DNA of 64,000 nucleotides. Origin: Leifsonia sp. SCN 70-46. GTDB taxonomy: Bacteria > Actinomycetota > Actinomycetes > Actinomycetales > Microbacteriaceae. Every line of letters starts with the position of its first letter. Within the stretch, counting starts at the first letter, position 1. The notes under the pieces were generated by a model. The model saw only the letters and a list, made by a program, of their open reading frames with translations. It was not told where the DNA came from and did no database searches. Location of the stretch: NCBI GenBank assembly GCA_001725325.1, contig MEFY01000002.1:62001-126000 (forward strand), read 5' to 3'. Positions 30,731 to 41,877 of the stretch are shown here, one piece after another. Both the position numbers and the translations under genes were made by a program.

Positions 30731-32532
30731 TGGCCGGCCAGTATGAGGACGGGTCGGTCGTCGACGGCGTCCACTACCACCAGTTCGACGTCGTCATCGT
30801 GGGCGCCGGCGGCGCCGGCATGCGCGCGGCGATCGAGGCAGGACCCCACGCCCGCACCGCGGTGATCTCCAAGCTCTACCCGACGCGCTCCCACACGGGC
30901 GCGGCGCAGGGCGGCATGGCCGCGGCCCTCGCGAACGTCGAGGAGGACAACTGGGAGTGGCACACCTACGACACCGTCAAGGGCGGTGACTACCTCGTCG
31001 ACCAGGACGCGGCCGAGATCCTCGCCAAGGAGGCCATCGACGCGGTCATCGACCTCGAGAACATGGGCCTGCCGTTCAACCGCACGCCCGACGGCAAGAT
31101 CGACCAGCGCCGCTTCGGCGGGCACACGCGCGAGCACGGCAAGGCGCCCGTGCGCCGCGCCTGCTACGCCGCCGACCGCACGGGCCACATGATCCTGCAG
31201 ACGCTGTACCAGAACTGCGTCAAGCTGGGCATCAACTTCTTCAACGAGTTCTACGTGCTCGACATGGTCATGACCGAGGTCGACGGCGTCGAGCAGCCCA
31301 GCGGCGTCGTCGCCTACGAGCTCGCGACGGGCGACCTGCACGTCTTCCAGGCGAAGGCGATCGTCTACGCGACGGGCGGCTTCGGCAAGATCTTCAAGAC
31401 GACGTCGAACGCGCACACCCTCACGGGCGACGGCGTCGGCATCATCTGGCGCAAGGGCCTGCCCCTCGAGGACATGGAGTTCTTCCAGTTCCACCCGACC
31501 GGGCTCGCGGGCCTGGGCATCCTGCTCTCCGAGGCCGCCCGAGGCGAGGGCGCGATCCTGCGCAACGCGTCGGGCGAGCGCTTCATGGAGCGCTACACGC
31601 CGACCCTCAAGGACCTCGCGCCGCGCGACATCGTCGCCCGCTCGATGGCCCTCGAGATCCGCGAGGGCCGCGGCGCCGGACCGAACAAGGACTACGTCTA
31701 CCTCGACATCACGCACCTCGAGCCCGCGGTGATCGACGAGAAGCTGCCGGACATCACGGAGTTCGCCCGCACCTACCTCGGCGTCGAGCCCTACACCGAG
31801 CCCGTGCCCGTGCTCCCCACCGCGCACTACGCGATGGGCGGCATCCCGACGAACAACGACGCCCAGGTGCTGCGCGACAACACGACGGTCGTGCCGGGCC
31901 TCTTCGCCGCCGGCGAGTGCGCGTGCGTCTCGGTGCACGGCTCCAACCGCCTCGGCACCAACTCGCTGCTCGACATCAACGTGTTCGGCAAGCGCGCCGG
32001 CCGCAACGCGGTCGCATACGCCCAGACCGCGGAGTTCACCCCTCTTCCGGAGAACCCTGCCGCGGGCGTGCAGGCCCTGCTCGACGGCGTGCGCTCCGGC
32101 GACGGCTCCGAGCGGATCGCCGCGATCCGCAAGGAGCTGCAGGACTCCATGGACCGCAACGCGCAGATCTTCCGCACGGATGAGACGCTCGGCGAGGTCA
32201 CCGAGGTCATCGAGAAGCTCCGCGCCCGCTACAAGAACATCCAGGTCATGGACAAGGGCAAGCGCTTCAACACCGACCTCCTCGAGGCGGTCGAGCTGGG
32301 CTTCCTGCTCGACCTGGCCGAGGTGCTCGTCTACTCGGCCCGCGCGCGCAAGGAGTCCCGTGGTGGACACATGCGCGAGGACTACCCGAAGCGCGACGAC
32401 GAGAACTTCCTCGTGCACACGATGGCCTACCTCGTGGGCGACCCCGAGTCGGCGGACGCGGGCGAGCACATCCGCCTCGACTGGAAGCCCGTCGTGATCA
32501 CGAACTACCCGCCGATGGAGAGAAAGTACTGA
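30730..32532 (+). CDS. sdhA: Succinate dehydrogenase flavoprotein subunit
   Basis: A 600-residue catalytic subunit. The GTG start overlaps sdhD. The FAD-binding GxGxxG is [17 protein letters not shown]; the covalent FAD attachment His is in [11 protein letters not shown]. The catalytic regions are [49 protein letters not shown] and [26 protein letters not shown]. It oxidises succinate to fumarate in the TCA cycle and passes electrons to SdhB. It overlaps sdhB by one base. Confidence 0.98.
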   Translation: MAGQYEDGSVVDGVHYHQFDVVIVGAGGAGMRAAIEAGPHARTAVISKLYPTRSHTGAAQGGMAAALANVEEDNWEWHTYDTVKGGDYLVDQDAAEILAKEAIDAVIDLENMGLPFNRTPDGKIDQRRFGGHTREHGKAPVRRACYAADRTGHMILQTLYQNCVKLGINFFNEFYVLDMVMTEVDGVEQPSGVVAYELATGDLHVFQAKAIVYATGGFGKIFKTTSNAHTLTGDGVGIIWRKGLPLEDMEFFQFHPTGLAGLGILLSEAARGEGAILRNASGERFMERYTPTLKDLAPRDIVARSMALEIREGRGAGPNKDYVYLDITHLEPAVIDEKLPDITEFARTYLGVEPYTEPVPVLPTAHYAMGGIPTNNDAQVLRDNTTVVPGLFAAGECACVSVHGSNRLGTNSLLDINVFGKRAGRNAVAYAQTAEFTPLPENPAAGVQALLDGVRSGDGSERIAAIRKELQDSMDRNAQIFRTDETLGEVTEVIEKLRARYKNIQVMDKGKRFNTDLLEAVELGFLLDLAEVLVYSARARKESRGGHMREDYPKRDDENFLVHTMAYLVGDPESADAGEHIRLDWKPVVITNYPPMERKY

Positions 32533-33293
32533 TGTCCAACGCAGTCATGGAGTCCAAGCCGAGCGTGCCGGAGGAGATTCCGACCTTCACCGCGACGCTC
32601 ATCATCCGCCGCTTCGACCCGGACGTTGACTCCGAGCCGCGCTGGCAGGACTTCGACGTCGAGCTGCACGGCACCGACCGCGTGCTCGACGCGCTCCACA
32701 AGATCAAGTGGGAGCAGGACGGCTCGCTCACGTTCCGCCGCTCGTGCGCCCACGGCGTGTGCGGCTCGGACGCCATGCGCATCAACGGCCGCAACCGGCT
32801 CGCGTGCAAGACCCTCATCAAGGATCTCGACATCACGCAGCCGATCTACGTCGAGGCGATCAAGGGCCTGCCCCTCGAGAAGGACCTCGTCGTCGACATG
32901 GAACCGTTCTTCGACTCCTTCAAGTCGGTGAACCCGTTCCTCATGGCCGACTCCGCGCCCAAGAGCGGCAAGGAGCGCACCCAGAGCCCCGTGGAGCGCG
33001 CCCGCTTCGACGACACGACCAAGTGCATCCTGTGCGCCGCGTGCACGTCGAGCTGCCCCGTGTTCTGGACCGACGGCCAGTACTTCGGCCCGGCGGCGAT
33101 CGTCAACGCGCACCGCTTCATCTTCGACTCCCGCGACGACAACGCGCAGGTGCGCCTCGACATCCTCAACGACAAAGAGGGAGTGTGGCGCTGCCGCACG
33201 ACCTTCAACTGCACCGACGCGTGCCCCCGCGGCATCCAGGTGACGCAGGCGATCGCCGAGGTCAAGCAGGCCATCCTGCGCGGCAAGCCCTAG
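32532..33293 (+). CDS. sdhB: Succinate dehydrogenase iron-sulfur subunit
   Basis: A 253-residue electron-transfer subunit with the three expected clusters: [2Fe-2S] ligands in RRSCAHGVCGSDAM plus the later Cys of NRLACKTL; [4Fe-4S] in CILCAACTSSCP; [3Fe-4S] in CRTTFNCTDACPRGI. The final gene of sdhCDAB. A 62-bp palindrome (33312-33373) lies 19 bases after the stop codon and may terminate the operon. Confidence 0.98.
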   Translation: MSNAVMESKPSVPEEIPTFTATLIIRRFDPDVDSEPRWQDFDVELHGTDRVLDALHKIKWEQDGSLTFRRSCAHGVCGSDAMRINGRNRLACKTLIKDLDITQPIYVEAIKGLPLEKDLVVDMEPFFDSFKSVNPFLMADSAPKSGKERTQSPVERARFDDTTKCILCAACTSSCPVFWTDGQYFGPAAIVNAHRFIFDSRDDNAQVRLDILNDKEGVWRCRTTFNCTDACPRGIQVTQAIAEVKQAILRGKP

Positions 33294-33311
33294 CCCCGTC
33301 CTCCACCGCTT

Positions 33312-33373
33312 TCTGCGGGCAGCTTGCCGAGGTGCGACGAACGTTCGTCGCGGCTCGGCAGGATGCCCGCAGA
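33312..33373. repeat. Long multi-arm palindrome after sdhB (palindrome A)
   Basis: Three nested complementary blocks, 10 + 7 + 9 bp (33312-33321/33364-33373; 33325-33331/33354-33360; 33334-33342/33343-33351), are separated only by short symmetric internal loops, giving an almost uninterrupted 62-bp palindrome. It sits between the convergent ends of sdhB and the sigma-factor fusion gene. It lacks a T-run and is larger than a standard terminator. Confidence 0.85.
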
Positions 33374-33508
33374 GTGCGTTAACGGGAACCAGCCCCGCCG
33401 CGCGTTCTGGGGGCGCTCGGCGGGGCCGCTGCCTCCCGAGTGACGTCGTGGAGGCGGGACGGGTAGTCCTACCTAAGAGACGCGGGAACCGTCGAACTAT
33501 GACGCGGG

Positions 33509-35017
33509 TCAGCCGACGAGGTTGATCGCGATGCCACCCGAGCTTCCGGCGAGTCCGAGCGGGCGGATGAGCGCGTCGATGAGCTGGTCGACGGTGCCGA
33601 GCACCCCGCCCAGCAGCCCGCCCGCACCCAGCAGCCCCTTGAGGTACTGGCGGTCGACGGTCTGCACGAGGTCGAGCGAGGCGAGCCCGCCCGGGATCGC
33701 CGAGGCGCTGATCGCGTAGTTGCCGTCCGCGTCGACCGTCGTCGTCGCGTACACCTGGCCGAGGGCCTGCAGCGAGAGGTGCGCGCCGGGGGTGCCGGTG
33801 CCCGTGAGGCTCAGCGAGATCGTGGCGAGCTGGCCGTCGTCGGTGATGGTGTCCACGACCGATCCGACGACCGTGCCGACCCCGCCCACGACCCCGTCGA
33901 CGTTCGACGGGTCCACGGGCGACGAGGTGGGCGCACCCGCGGCCGGCGCGGTGCCGTCGGTCGTCGCGGTGCTCGGGCCCGTCGCATCCGACTGCCTGGT
34001 GTCAGAGGATGCCGTCGTGTCGTCGGTGGCGGGAGGGGCCGTCGCGGCGATGCCGCCGCCGATCGCGGCCACGATCGCGAGGCTGCCGACGAGGGCGGCC
34101 GGGGCCGCGACCGTGCCGAAGATGCCGAGGCCGCCCGCGGCGCTCGTGACCGCCGCCGCGCCGGCGCCGATGGCCTCCGGGAGCGCGGGGATCGCGTCGG
34201 CCGCCGCGGCCATCGCCGACCCGGCGTGGCCGAACGTCGCGAGCATGGCGCCGCCCGCGACCCCTCCGAGCAGGATGGGCAGCATGACGAGGGCGAGGCG
34301 CGAGCCGACCTCGTCGACCTCCTCGTTGATGATCTGGCACTTCGAGCACGTCGCGAGGTGGAACGCCATGCGCTCCGTGTCGCGCGAGCCGAGGCTGTCG
34401 CGCGCGTGGTCGCCCATGCGCGAGATGGCCCACTGGCACTCGCCCGAGGCCGAGGCGTCGTTGATGTGGGCCTGCAGCCACGCCTTGCGCAGCCCCTCAC
34501 GGGCGCGGTGCGAGAGCGCGGCGACGCCGTTGGCGGTCATGCCGAGGATGGGCGCGACCTCGTGGGGGTCCATGCTCTCCACCTCGGTGTACCAGAGCAC
34601 GGACTGCCAGCGGTCGGGCAGGCTGCGGAACGCGCGCGCCGTCAGCGTGCGGTCGAGGGCGAGGGCTGCGGGATCGTCGAGCGTGTCCGGATCCTCGAAG
34701 TCGGCGATGTCATCCACCTGGACGTCCCTTGATTTGGCGCCCCAGGTCGATGCGAGATTGCGGATTGTCGTATAGAGGTACGGCCGGAATGCCCCGGTCG
34801 GGCCGCCGCCCGCCAGAACACGCTGATAGATACGGGTGTAGGCCTCGGAGACGAGGTCATCTGCATCTATGGACGACGTGAACTGGCGGGCGACTCGTGC
34901 CCCCGAACGGTAATGACGGCGCCACAGCTCTGCGAACGCGCGCTGATCCCCCGATCGCGTGCGCTCGACGAGCGCCTCGTCCGAAGTGGTTGGCTCCGGA
35001 CTCTCATTTCCGTTCAT
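33509..35017 (-). CDS. ECF sigma factor fused to zinc anti-sigma, transmembrane and extracellular domains
   Basis: A 502-residue protein. Residues ~12-185 are an ECF sigma factor: region 2 (HYRSGARVARQFTSSIDADDLVSEAYTRIYQ) and region 4 (LPDRWQSVLWYTEVESMDPHEVAPILGMTANGVAALSHRAREGLRKAW). Residues 193-227 form an anti-sigma-type zinc motif (C193, H220, C224, C227). Two hydrophobic segments follow (~240-262 and ~303-326). A Ser/Thr/Asp-rich linker (~330-375) leads to an Ig-like module (~398-440) and a Gly/Leu-rich C-terminus. The layout resembles actinobacterial ECF53-type sigma factors (from memory). The start at 35017 is uncertain: ribosome-site spacing is poor and upstream ATGs exist. It presumably senses the exterior and must be released or act at the membrane. 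Confidence 0.8.
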   Translation of the reverse strand: MNGNESPEPTTSDEALVERTRSGDQRAFAELWRRHYRSGARVARQFTSSIDADDLVSEAYTRIYQRVLAGGGPTGAFRPYLYTTIRNLASTWGAKSRDVQVDDIADFEDPDTLDDPAALALDRTLTARAFRSLPDRWQSVLWYTEVESMDPHEVAPILGMTANGVAALSHRAREGLRKAWLQAHINDASASGECQWAISRMGDHARDSLGSRDTERMAFHLATCSKCQIINEEVDEVGSRLALVMLPILLGGVAGGAMLATFGHAGSAMAAAADAIPALPEAIGAGAAAVTSAAGGLGIFGTVAAPAALVGSLAIVAAIGGGIAATAPPATDDTTASSDTRQSDATGPSTATTDGTAPAAGAPTSSPVDPSNVDGVVGGVGTVVGSVVDTITDDGQLATISLSLTGTGTPGAHLSLQALGQVYATTTVDADGNYAISASAIPGGLASLDLVQTVDRQYLKGLLGAGGLLGGVLGTVDQLIDALIRPLGLAGSSGGIAINLVG

Positions 35018-35172
35018 CCCCCTGATCCATTCCCGGGTCCTCTTTGATTGTCCCCTGTGGGATGAAGGTTGCACTAGTACTTCCTTCATAGGGAGAGACC
35101 CCAGTTGTGGTGGGTTATGACGCAGCTTCACCATTGTCGTTGACCCCCCTTTCGGGGGGCCACGCTAACACC

Positions 35173-36816
35173 TCAGGCGCTTGCGGCAGCCCTCCTTGCG
35201 CTCGCGGCGTCCGATGCGGCAAGGGCCGCCGCGGCCTTCGCGCGGGCCTGCTCGAGGGTCACCTCGGCGAGCTCCGCACGCACGTCGGCGAGCGCCGCGG
35301 GCGTCATCGAGAGCGTCGTCGCGCCGAGGCCGACGAGCACTACCGCGAGCTGCGGGTCGGCGGCGGCCTCTCCGCAGATGCCCACTCCCTTGCCCGCGGC
35401 GGCACCCGCGTCGCCCAGCAGCTTGACGAGCCTGAGGACCGCGGGATGCCACGGGTCCTGGTAGCTCGCGACCGAGCCGAGCATCCGGTCGGCGGCGAGC
35501 GTGTACTGCGTGAGGTCGTTCGTGCCGATGGACACGAAGTCCGCGGCCGCGAGCACCTGGTCGGCCATGACCGCGAGGGACGGCACCTCCGCCATGACCC
35601 CCACGGTCTTGAGGCCGAGCGTCTTGCCGAGCTTCACGAAGTACTTGGTCTCCTCGGCGTCGGCGACCATGGGCGCCATGACCCAGAGGTCGGCCTCCGT
35701 GGCATCCTGCGCGCCCTTGAGGGCCGTGAGCTGGTCGAGCAGGATCTGCTCGCTCGCCCGCAGGGCCCGCAGGCCGCGCAGGCCGAGGGCCGGGTTCTCC
35801 TCGTGCGCGGAGTTGAGGAAGGCGAGGGGCTTGTCGGCCCCCGCGTCGAGCGCGCGCACGACGACCTTCTTGCCGGGGAAGTAGGAGAGCAGCTCGGTGT
35901 ACTTGGCCTGCTGCTCCGCGACGGTCGGGGCCGTCTTCGAGTCGAGGAACAGGAACTCCGTGCGGAACAGTCCCACGCCCTCGGCGCCGAGCTCGACCGC
36001 GCCCGGGCCGTCCTTGGGCGAGCCCACGTTGGCGAGGAGCGGCACCTTCGTGCCGTCGGCGAGCGCGCCGTCGACGATGGGGATCGTCGACGCCGCGGCG
36101 CGTGCCGCGACGCGCGAGTTCGCGTCGGCGACGAGCGCGTCGGCGGGGTCGGCGGTCACGAGGCCCGCGGGCGCGTCGAGCACGACGACCGTGCCGTCGG
36201 CGAGGTCGAGCGCTCCCGTGACGCCCACGATGGCGGGGATCGACTTCGCGCGCGCGAGGATGGCGGTGTGGCTCGTGGGCCCGCCGTCGCGGGTGATGAG
36301 GCCGAGCACCTTGTCGAGGTCGAGGAGGGCCGTGTCGGCGGGGGCCAGGTCGGGGGCGACGAGGATGAACGGGGTGTCGCTCGTGGGGACGCCCGGTGCG
36401 GGCACGCCCCGCAGGTGCGCGATGATGCGCTGCGCGACATCCCCGAGATCCGTCGCGCGCTCGGCCATGTAGCCGCCCATGCCGATGAGGATCTCCTGGA
36501 ACGCGGAGAACGCCTCGAACACCGCGCGCTCGCCCGTCGTGCCGGAGTCGATGCGCGCCCTCACGTCGTCGGTGAGCGTCGGGTCCTGCGCCATCATCGA
36601 CGCGGCCTCGAGCACGGCCTGCGCGTCACCGCCGGCCTTCGCCCCCTTCGCGGCGAGCTCGGCGGAGACCGCGGACAGCGACTCCTCCACACGCGCGAAC
36701 TCGGCCGCGGCGTCGCCGGAGTGGCTCGCGGCGTCGGGCTCGGGCAGGGGGTCGGGCATCCTCAGGATCGGGCCGACCGCTATTCCGCGGCCAACGCCAA
36801 CACCGTGCAGTTCCAT
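35173..36816 (-). CDS. ptsI: Phosphoenolpyruvate-protein phosphotransferase (PTS enzyme I)
   Basis: A 547-residue enzyme I of the sugar phosphotransferase system. The phospho-His lies in DGGPTSHTAILARAKSIPAIVG. The PEP-binding barrel has GVGLFRTEFLFLDSKTAPTVAEQ, FRTE motif, and NDLTQYTLAADR; the catalytic Cys is in GVGICGEAAADPQ. The start ATG at 36816 (MELHGVGVGRGIAVGP) has GAGAGGA about 8 bases upstream; it can be extended on paper to 38061, but only through shadow sequence. HPr and enzyme II genes are not in the window. It is divergent from the YihY-like gene. Confidence 0.95.
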   Translation of the reverse strand: MELHGVGVGRGIAVGPILRMPDPLPEPDAASHSGDAAAEFARVEESLSAVSAELAAKGAKAGGDAQAVLEAASMMAQDPTLTDDVRARIDSGTTGERAVFEAFSAFQEILIGMGGYMAERATDLGDVAQRIIAHLRGVPAPGVPTSDTPFILVAPDLAPADTALLDLDKVLGLITRDGGPTSHTAILARAKSIPAIVGVTGALDLADGTVVVLDAPAGLVTADPADALVADANSRVAARAAASTIPIVDGALADGTKVPLLANVGSPKDGPGAVELGAEGVGLFRTEFLFLDSKTAPTVAEQQAKYTELLSYFPGKKVVVRALDAGADKPLAFLNSAHEENPALGLRGLRALRASEQILLDQLTALKGAQDATEADLWVMAPMVADAEETKYFVKLGKTLGLKTVGVMAEVPSLAVMADQVLAAADFVSIGTNDLTQYTLAADRMLGSVASYQDPWHPAVLRLVKLLGDAGAAAGKGVGICGEAAADPQLAVVLVGLGATTLSMTPAALADVRAELAEVTLEQARAKAAAALAASDAASARRAAASA

Positions 36817-36870
36817 CCAGTGGTCCTCTCCGTCGAAGTTGCCCACGGCCAGCCTAGCTATGGTGGGGGG

Positions 36871-37809
36871 ATGACGCTGAAGCAGCGGATCGCCGCCGTG
36901 ACCGCCTGGGTCACGGCCCTCAAACCGGTGCGCGTGTTCCTGCAGTACAACGCGAAGGGCGGGCCGCTCCTGGCCGCCGGCCTCAGCTACCAGGCGCTCT
37001 TCGCCGTGTTCGCGGCGATCTGGGTCGGGTTCTCGATAGCCGGGTTCGCGATCAGCGCCAACCCCGAGCTCGAGTCGGCCTTCCTCCGGCTGCTCGCGAC
37101 CAACGTGCCCGGCCTCATCGACAGCGGCGACGGCGGCGCCATCGACGCCAAGGCCCTCCTCTCGACGGGCGTGCTCTCGTGGACCGGTGCGATCGCCGCC
37201 GTCGGCCTCCTCTTCACCGCGCTCGGCTGGCTCGCCTCGGGGCGCGACGCCGTGCGCATCCTGTTCGGGCTGCCGACCGCGCCCACCAACTTCCTGCTGC
37301 TCAAGCTCAAAGACCTCGGGCTCGCGCTCGGCTTCGGGGCGGCGATGGTGCTCTCCGCCGCGCTCTCGGTCTTCAGCACGGCGGCGCTCGGCGAGGTGTT
37401 CGACTGGCTCGGGGTCGACCGCGGGTCCATGGCCGCGACGCTCGCCGTGCGCGGGCTCGGCCTCGTCATCGTGCTGCTCCTCGACGCGGTCGTGCTCGGT
37501 GTCTTCTACCGCGTGGTCTCGGGCATCACCATCCCCTTCCGCCAGCTCGCGCAGGGCGTGCTGCTCGCGGGCCTGGCCCTCGGAGTGCTGCAGGCGCTCG
37601 GCAGCACGCTGCTCGGCGGGGCCACGAGGAACCCCCTGCTCGCGTCGTTCGCGGTCATCATCGGACTGCTCATCTGGTTCAACCTCGTGTGCCAGGTCAC
37701 CCTGCTCGGGGCCACGTGGATCGCCGTGAGCTCCGACGACGCGGGCGTCGACCTGCAGGGCCGCCGCACCAAGAAGGGACGCCCCTCGGGCGTCGGTGCC
37801 GCGCTCTAG
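36871..37809 (+). CDS. YihY/virulence factor BrkB family membrane protein
   Basis: A 312-residue inner-membrane protein with six transmembrane helices. The N-terminal amphipathic region and NAKGGPLLAAGLSYQALFAVFAAIWVGFSIAG and YRVVSGITIPFRQLAQGVLLAGLALGVLQALGSTLLGG are characteristic of the family once mis-called RNase BN. Its function is unknown (transport or envelope role). The C-terminal tail is basic (GRRTKKGRPSG). TATGGT lies 6 bases before the ATG with only G between: a leaderless start. Confidence 0.9.
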   Translation: MTLKQRIAAVTAWVTALKPVRVFLQYNAKGGPLLAAGLSYQALFAVFAAIWVGFSIAGFAISANPELESAFLRLLATNVPGLIDSGDGGAIDAKALLSTGVLSWTGAIAAVGLLFTALGWLASGRDAVRILFGLPTAPTNFLLLKLKDLGLALGFGAAMVLSAALSVFSTAALGEVFDWLGVDRGSMAATLAVRGLGLVIVLLLDAVVLGVFYRVVSGITIPFRQLAQGVLLAGLALGVLQALGSTLLGGATRNPLLASFAVIIGLLIWFNLVCQVTLLGATWIAVSSDDAGVDLQGRRTKKGRPSGVGAAL

Positions 37810-37819
37810 GCTCGGTGGC

Positions 37820-38653
37820 ATGGTCCGTATCGCAACCGTCAACACCAACGGCGTGCGCGCCTCGTTCCGCAAGGGCATGGGCGAGTGGCTCGCCGCGCGC
37901 GACGTCGACATCCTCGCCATGCAGGAGGTGCGCGCCTCCACGGAAGACCTCGAGCAGCTCCTCGGGCCGGAGTGGGACATCCTGCACGACGCCGCCACCG
38001 CCAAGGGCCGCGCGGGGGTCGCCCTCGCCTCGCGCAGCAAGGCGTCCATCCACCGCGTCACGTTCGGCGCCGACGACTTCGACAGCGCCGGCCGCTGGCT
38101 CGAGGCCGACTACGAGGTGGGCGGCAGGGTCGTCACGGTCGTGAGCACCTACGTGCACACGGGCGAGGTCGACACCCCCAAGCAGGACGAGAAGTGGAAG
38201 TTCCTCGACGCCATGGAGGCGAGGATGCCCGAGCTCGTCGCCCACAGCCCCCTCGCCCTCATCGTGGGCGACCTCAACGTGGGCCACCGCGAGCTCGACA
38301 TCCGCAACTGGCGGGGCAACCGCAAGAACTCCGGGTTCCTCCCGCGCGAGCGCGCGTACTTCGACAGGTTCTTCGGTCCCGCCGAGCCGTTCGAGGCCGT
38401 CGACGGCACCGTGGGGCCGGGCCTCGGCTGGGTCGACGTGGGGCGCCGCTGGGCGGGCGAGGTCGACGGGCCGTACACGTGGTGGTCGCAGCGCGGCCAG
38501 GCCTTCGACAACGACACGGGCTGGCGCATCGACTACCACATGGCCTCGCCCGAGCTCGCGGCGACGGTCACCAACTACGCGGTCGACAGGGCAGAGGCGT
38601 ACGACAAGCGGTGGAGCGACCACTCGCCGGTCGTGGTCGACTACAGCCTTTAA
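37820..38653 (+). CDS. xth: Exonuclease III family AP endonuclease
   Basis: A 277-residue Mg-dependent nuclease of the exonuclease III fold for base-excision repair. Catalytic motifs: N in TVNTNGVRASF, E in LAMQEVRAS, VSTYVHTGEVDTPKQDEKW, GDLNVGHRELDIRNWRGNRKNSGF, WRIDYHMASPELA and SDHSPVVVDY. It begins 10 bases after the YihY-like gene, with its own TAGGCT -10 seven bases before the ATG. Just 9 bases separate it from trpS. Confidence 0.95.
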   Translation: MVRIATVNTNGVRASFRKGMGEWLAARDVDILAMQEVRASTEDLEQLLGPEWDILHDAATAKGRAGVALASRSKASIHRVTFGADDFDSAGRWLEADYEVGGRVVTVVSTYVHTGEVDTPKQDEKWKFLDAMEARMPELVAHSPLALIVGDLNVGHRELDIRNWRGNRKNSGFLPRERAYFDRFFGPAEPFEAVDGTVGPGLGWVDVGRRWAGEVDGPYTWWSQRGQAFDNDTGWRIDYHMASPELAATVTNYAVDRAEAYDKRWSDHSPVVVDYSL

Positions 38654-40202
<1,549 letters not shown>

Positions 40203-40206
<4 letters not shown>

Positions 40207-40910
40207 TCCGCGTCGTGCTGTTCGACCTCGACGACACGCTGTTCCACCACCGCCAGGCCGTGCGCGACGGGATCACCGCGCACGTAGCGGCGACGCTTCC
40301 CGGCGTGGATGCCCGCCCGCACGCCGACCGCTGGGACGAGCTCGAGGAGCTGCACTACCACCGCTACCTCACCGGCGAGCTCGACTACCTCGGCCAGCGC
40401 CGCGCGCGCGCCCGCGACTTCATGGCGGGGTTCGGCCACTCCTTCGCCGACGACGCGGCGGCCGAGGAGTGGTTCGAGGTGTACCTGCGCGAGTACGTGC
40501 GCGCGTGGACCCTGTTCGACGACGCGCTGCCGTGCCTCGCCCGGCTCGCGGCATCCGGGTACCGCGTGGGGATGATCACGAACGGCATCCCGAGCTTCCA
40601 GCAGCCCAAGCTCGACACGCTGTCGCTGGCGGCCCACTTCGAGCACGTCGTCACGAGCGGTGAGTTCGGTGCGCCCAAGCCCGACCCCGCCATCTTCCTG
40701 CACACGTGCGGCCTGTTCGGCGTCGAGCCGTCGGAGGCCGCCTACGTCGGCGACCGGCTGCAGACCGACGCCGTGGGTGCGGCCTCCGCGGGGCTCACGG
40801 GCGTGTGGCTGCTGCGCGACCGGGAGCCCACGGCCGGGGAGGCCGCGGCGGCCTCGGGCGTGCACGTCGTGCGGTCGCTCGACGCCCTGCCGGGCATCCT
40901 CGGCGCCTAG
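40203..40910 (+). CDS. HAD-superfamily hydrolase
   Basis: A 235-residue phosphatase. HAD motif I is VLFDLDDTLFHH (nucleophile first Asp), motif II the Thr/Ser of GMITNGIPS, motif III Lys in GAPKPDPAIF and motif IV VGDRLQTDAVGA. A helical cap (~15-90) makes it subfamily I, close to YjjG/pyrimidine-nucleotidase or 2-haloacid dehalogenase-like enzymes; substrate unknown. The ATG at 40203 overlaps the acetyltransferase stop (ATGA); an in-frame ATG at 40194 is an alternative. A long palindrome begins 11 bases after its stop. Confidence 0.88.
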
Positions 40911-40921
40911 GCCGACGCCGC

Positions 40922-41007
40922 GTGAAGAACTCAGGCAGAACTCGTCGGATCGTGCCGACGCACCGTGGATCCGCCCGAGGCCGACGAGTTCTGCCTGAGT
41001 TCTTCAC
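40922..41007. repeat. Long inverted repeat, left flank of the DUF559 gene (palindrome B)
   Basis: Perfect 27-bp arms (40922-40948 and 40981-41007) enclose a 32-base spacer. The core arm sequence GTGAAGAACTCAGGCAG recurs in palindrome B' at 41878-41966. The right arm contains the stop codon of the DUF559 gene (41004-41006), so the repeat and gene overlap. Confidence 0.92.
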
Positions 41008-41828
41008 CGTCGGACCAGTTGCACGAGGGCGAGGGCGGCCTCGACGACCTCCTCGGTCGAGTACATGATCCGGTTGTAGGCGGGCCTCAGGCTCATGTAG
41101 CCGCGCCGAGCGAGGTCGATATCGCGATCGCGGTCACGCACGTGGAGCTCCCAGCCGTCGTGGGCCTCGCGGCTGTCGGCTTCGATGACGAGGCACCCCT
41201 CGACGACGAAGTCGACCCGGCCGATGCCGCGAAAGGTGACCTGCACCTCGACAGACAGGCCGGCGTCCTCAAGGGCACACCGCAGTACGGACTCCTGGCC
41301 GGACTCGGAGCGCCCGTCCACCCGGGCCCGCAGCGGGACGAGCCGCCGGGGAAGCGTCGCGAACAGGTCAGACAGCCCGACCTCGGTCAGCAGGCCCTGG
41401 TGGAGCGCGCTGTCGAGGGATGCGACTGCGTGACGCGGGGGCTGGCACCGGACCGCCTGCGCGAGGGCATCGACGACATCCACGACGTACGGCGACGCGG
41501 TCTCCGCTGCGATGAGCGGGCTCCAGTGCAGCACGAGACCGCGCTGGCGGCGCAGCGCACCGCCTCCCGGCGAGCGCAGGCGGGAGGACGAGTGGTCGAG
41601 GTGCACGTGGAGGTGGTCGTCGAACCCGTAGACGCCGAGAAGCCGCAGCGCCGAGACGCACGCGAGCCGACCGCCGACGCGGACTGCGCGGACGGCCCGG
41701 GCGTCGAGGTCGGGACTCGCGTAGATGCCTTTGCGGACGCGGAGCAGCGCCCCGGAGGCTACCGCCGCGGCGAGCCGACGGTCGGTGAGCCCGAGCCCCC
41801 GGAGCTCTGCCCGCGTCGCGATCTGCAT
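41004..41828 (-). CDS. DUF559 protein with N-terminal AbiEi-like winged helix
   Basis: A 274-residue protein. The N-terminal ~90 residues (IATRAELRGLGLTDRRLAAAVASGALLRVRKGIYA) form a winged helix of the type found in AbiEi-family antitoxin/regulator domains. The C-terminal ~100 residues are DUF559, a Vsr/very-short-patch-repair-like PD-(D/E)xK fold: ESVLRCALEDAG, VQVTFRGIGRVDFVVEGCLVIEADSREAH, with E, D and E-x-D as candidate metal ligands. Such stand-alone proteins are numerous in Microbacteriaceae and uncharacterised. No AbiEii-type toxin is adjacent. Both ends are bordered by related palindromes, so it may be a mobile or recombining cassette. No ribosome site is evident at 41828. Confidence 0.78.
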   Translation of the reverse strand: MQIATRAELRGLGLTDRRLAAAVASGALLRVRKGIYASPDLDARAVRAVRVGGRLACVSALRLLGVYGFDDHLHVHLDHSSSRLRSPGGGALRRQRGLVLHWSPLIAAETASPYVVDVVDALAQAVRCQPPRHAVASLDSALHQGLLTEVGLSDLFATLPRRLVPLRARVDGRSESGQESVLRCALEDAGLSVEVQVTFRGIGRVDFVVEGCLVIEADSREAHDGWELHVRDRDRDIDLARRGYMSLRPAYNRIMYSTEEVVEAALALVQLVRR

Positions 41829-41877
41829 GCGGCAAGCGTGCGCTGCCGGCAGAACGGGCGCGTCTCGTCGGCCCGAT

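Noticed and set aside
33509-35134. Upstream ATG at 35092 as start of the sigma-factor fusion
   Set aside because: It has no ribosome site or -10 element at the proper distance and would add ~25 residues unlike ECF N-termini; 35017 kept, with uncertainty stated.
41004-41828. Type IV toxin-antitoxin (AbiE) module
   Set aside because: Only the AbiEi-like winged helix is present, fused to DUF559; no nucleotidyltransferase toxin gene is adjacent.
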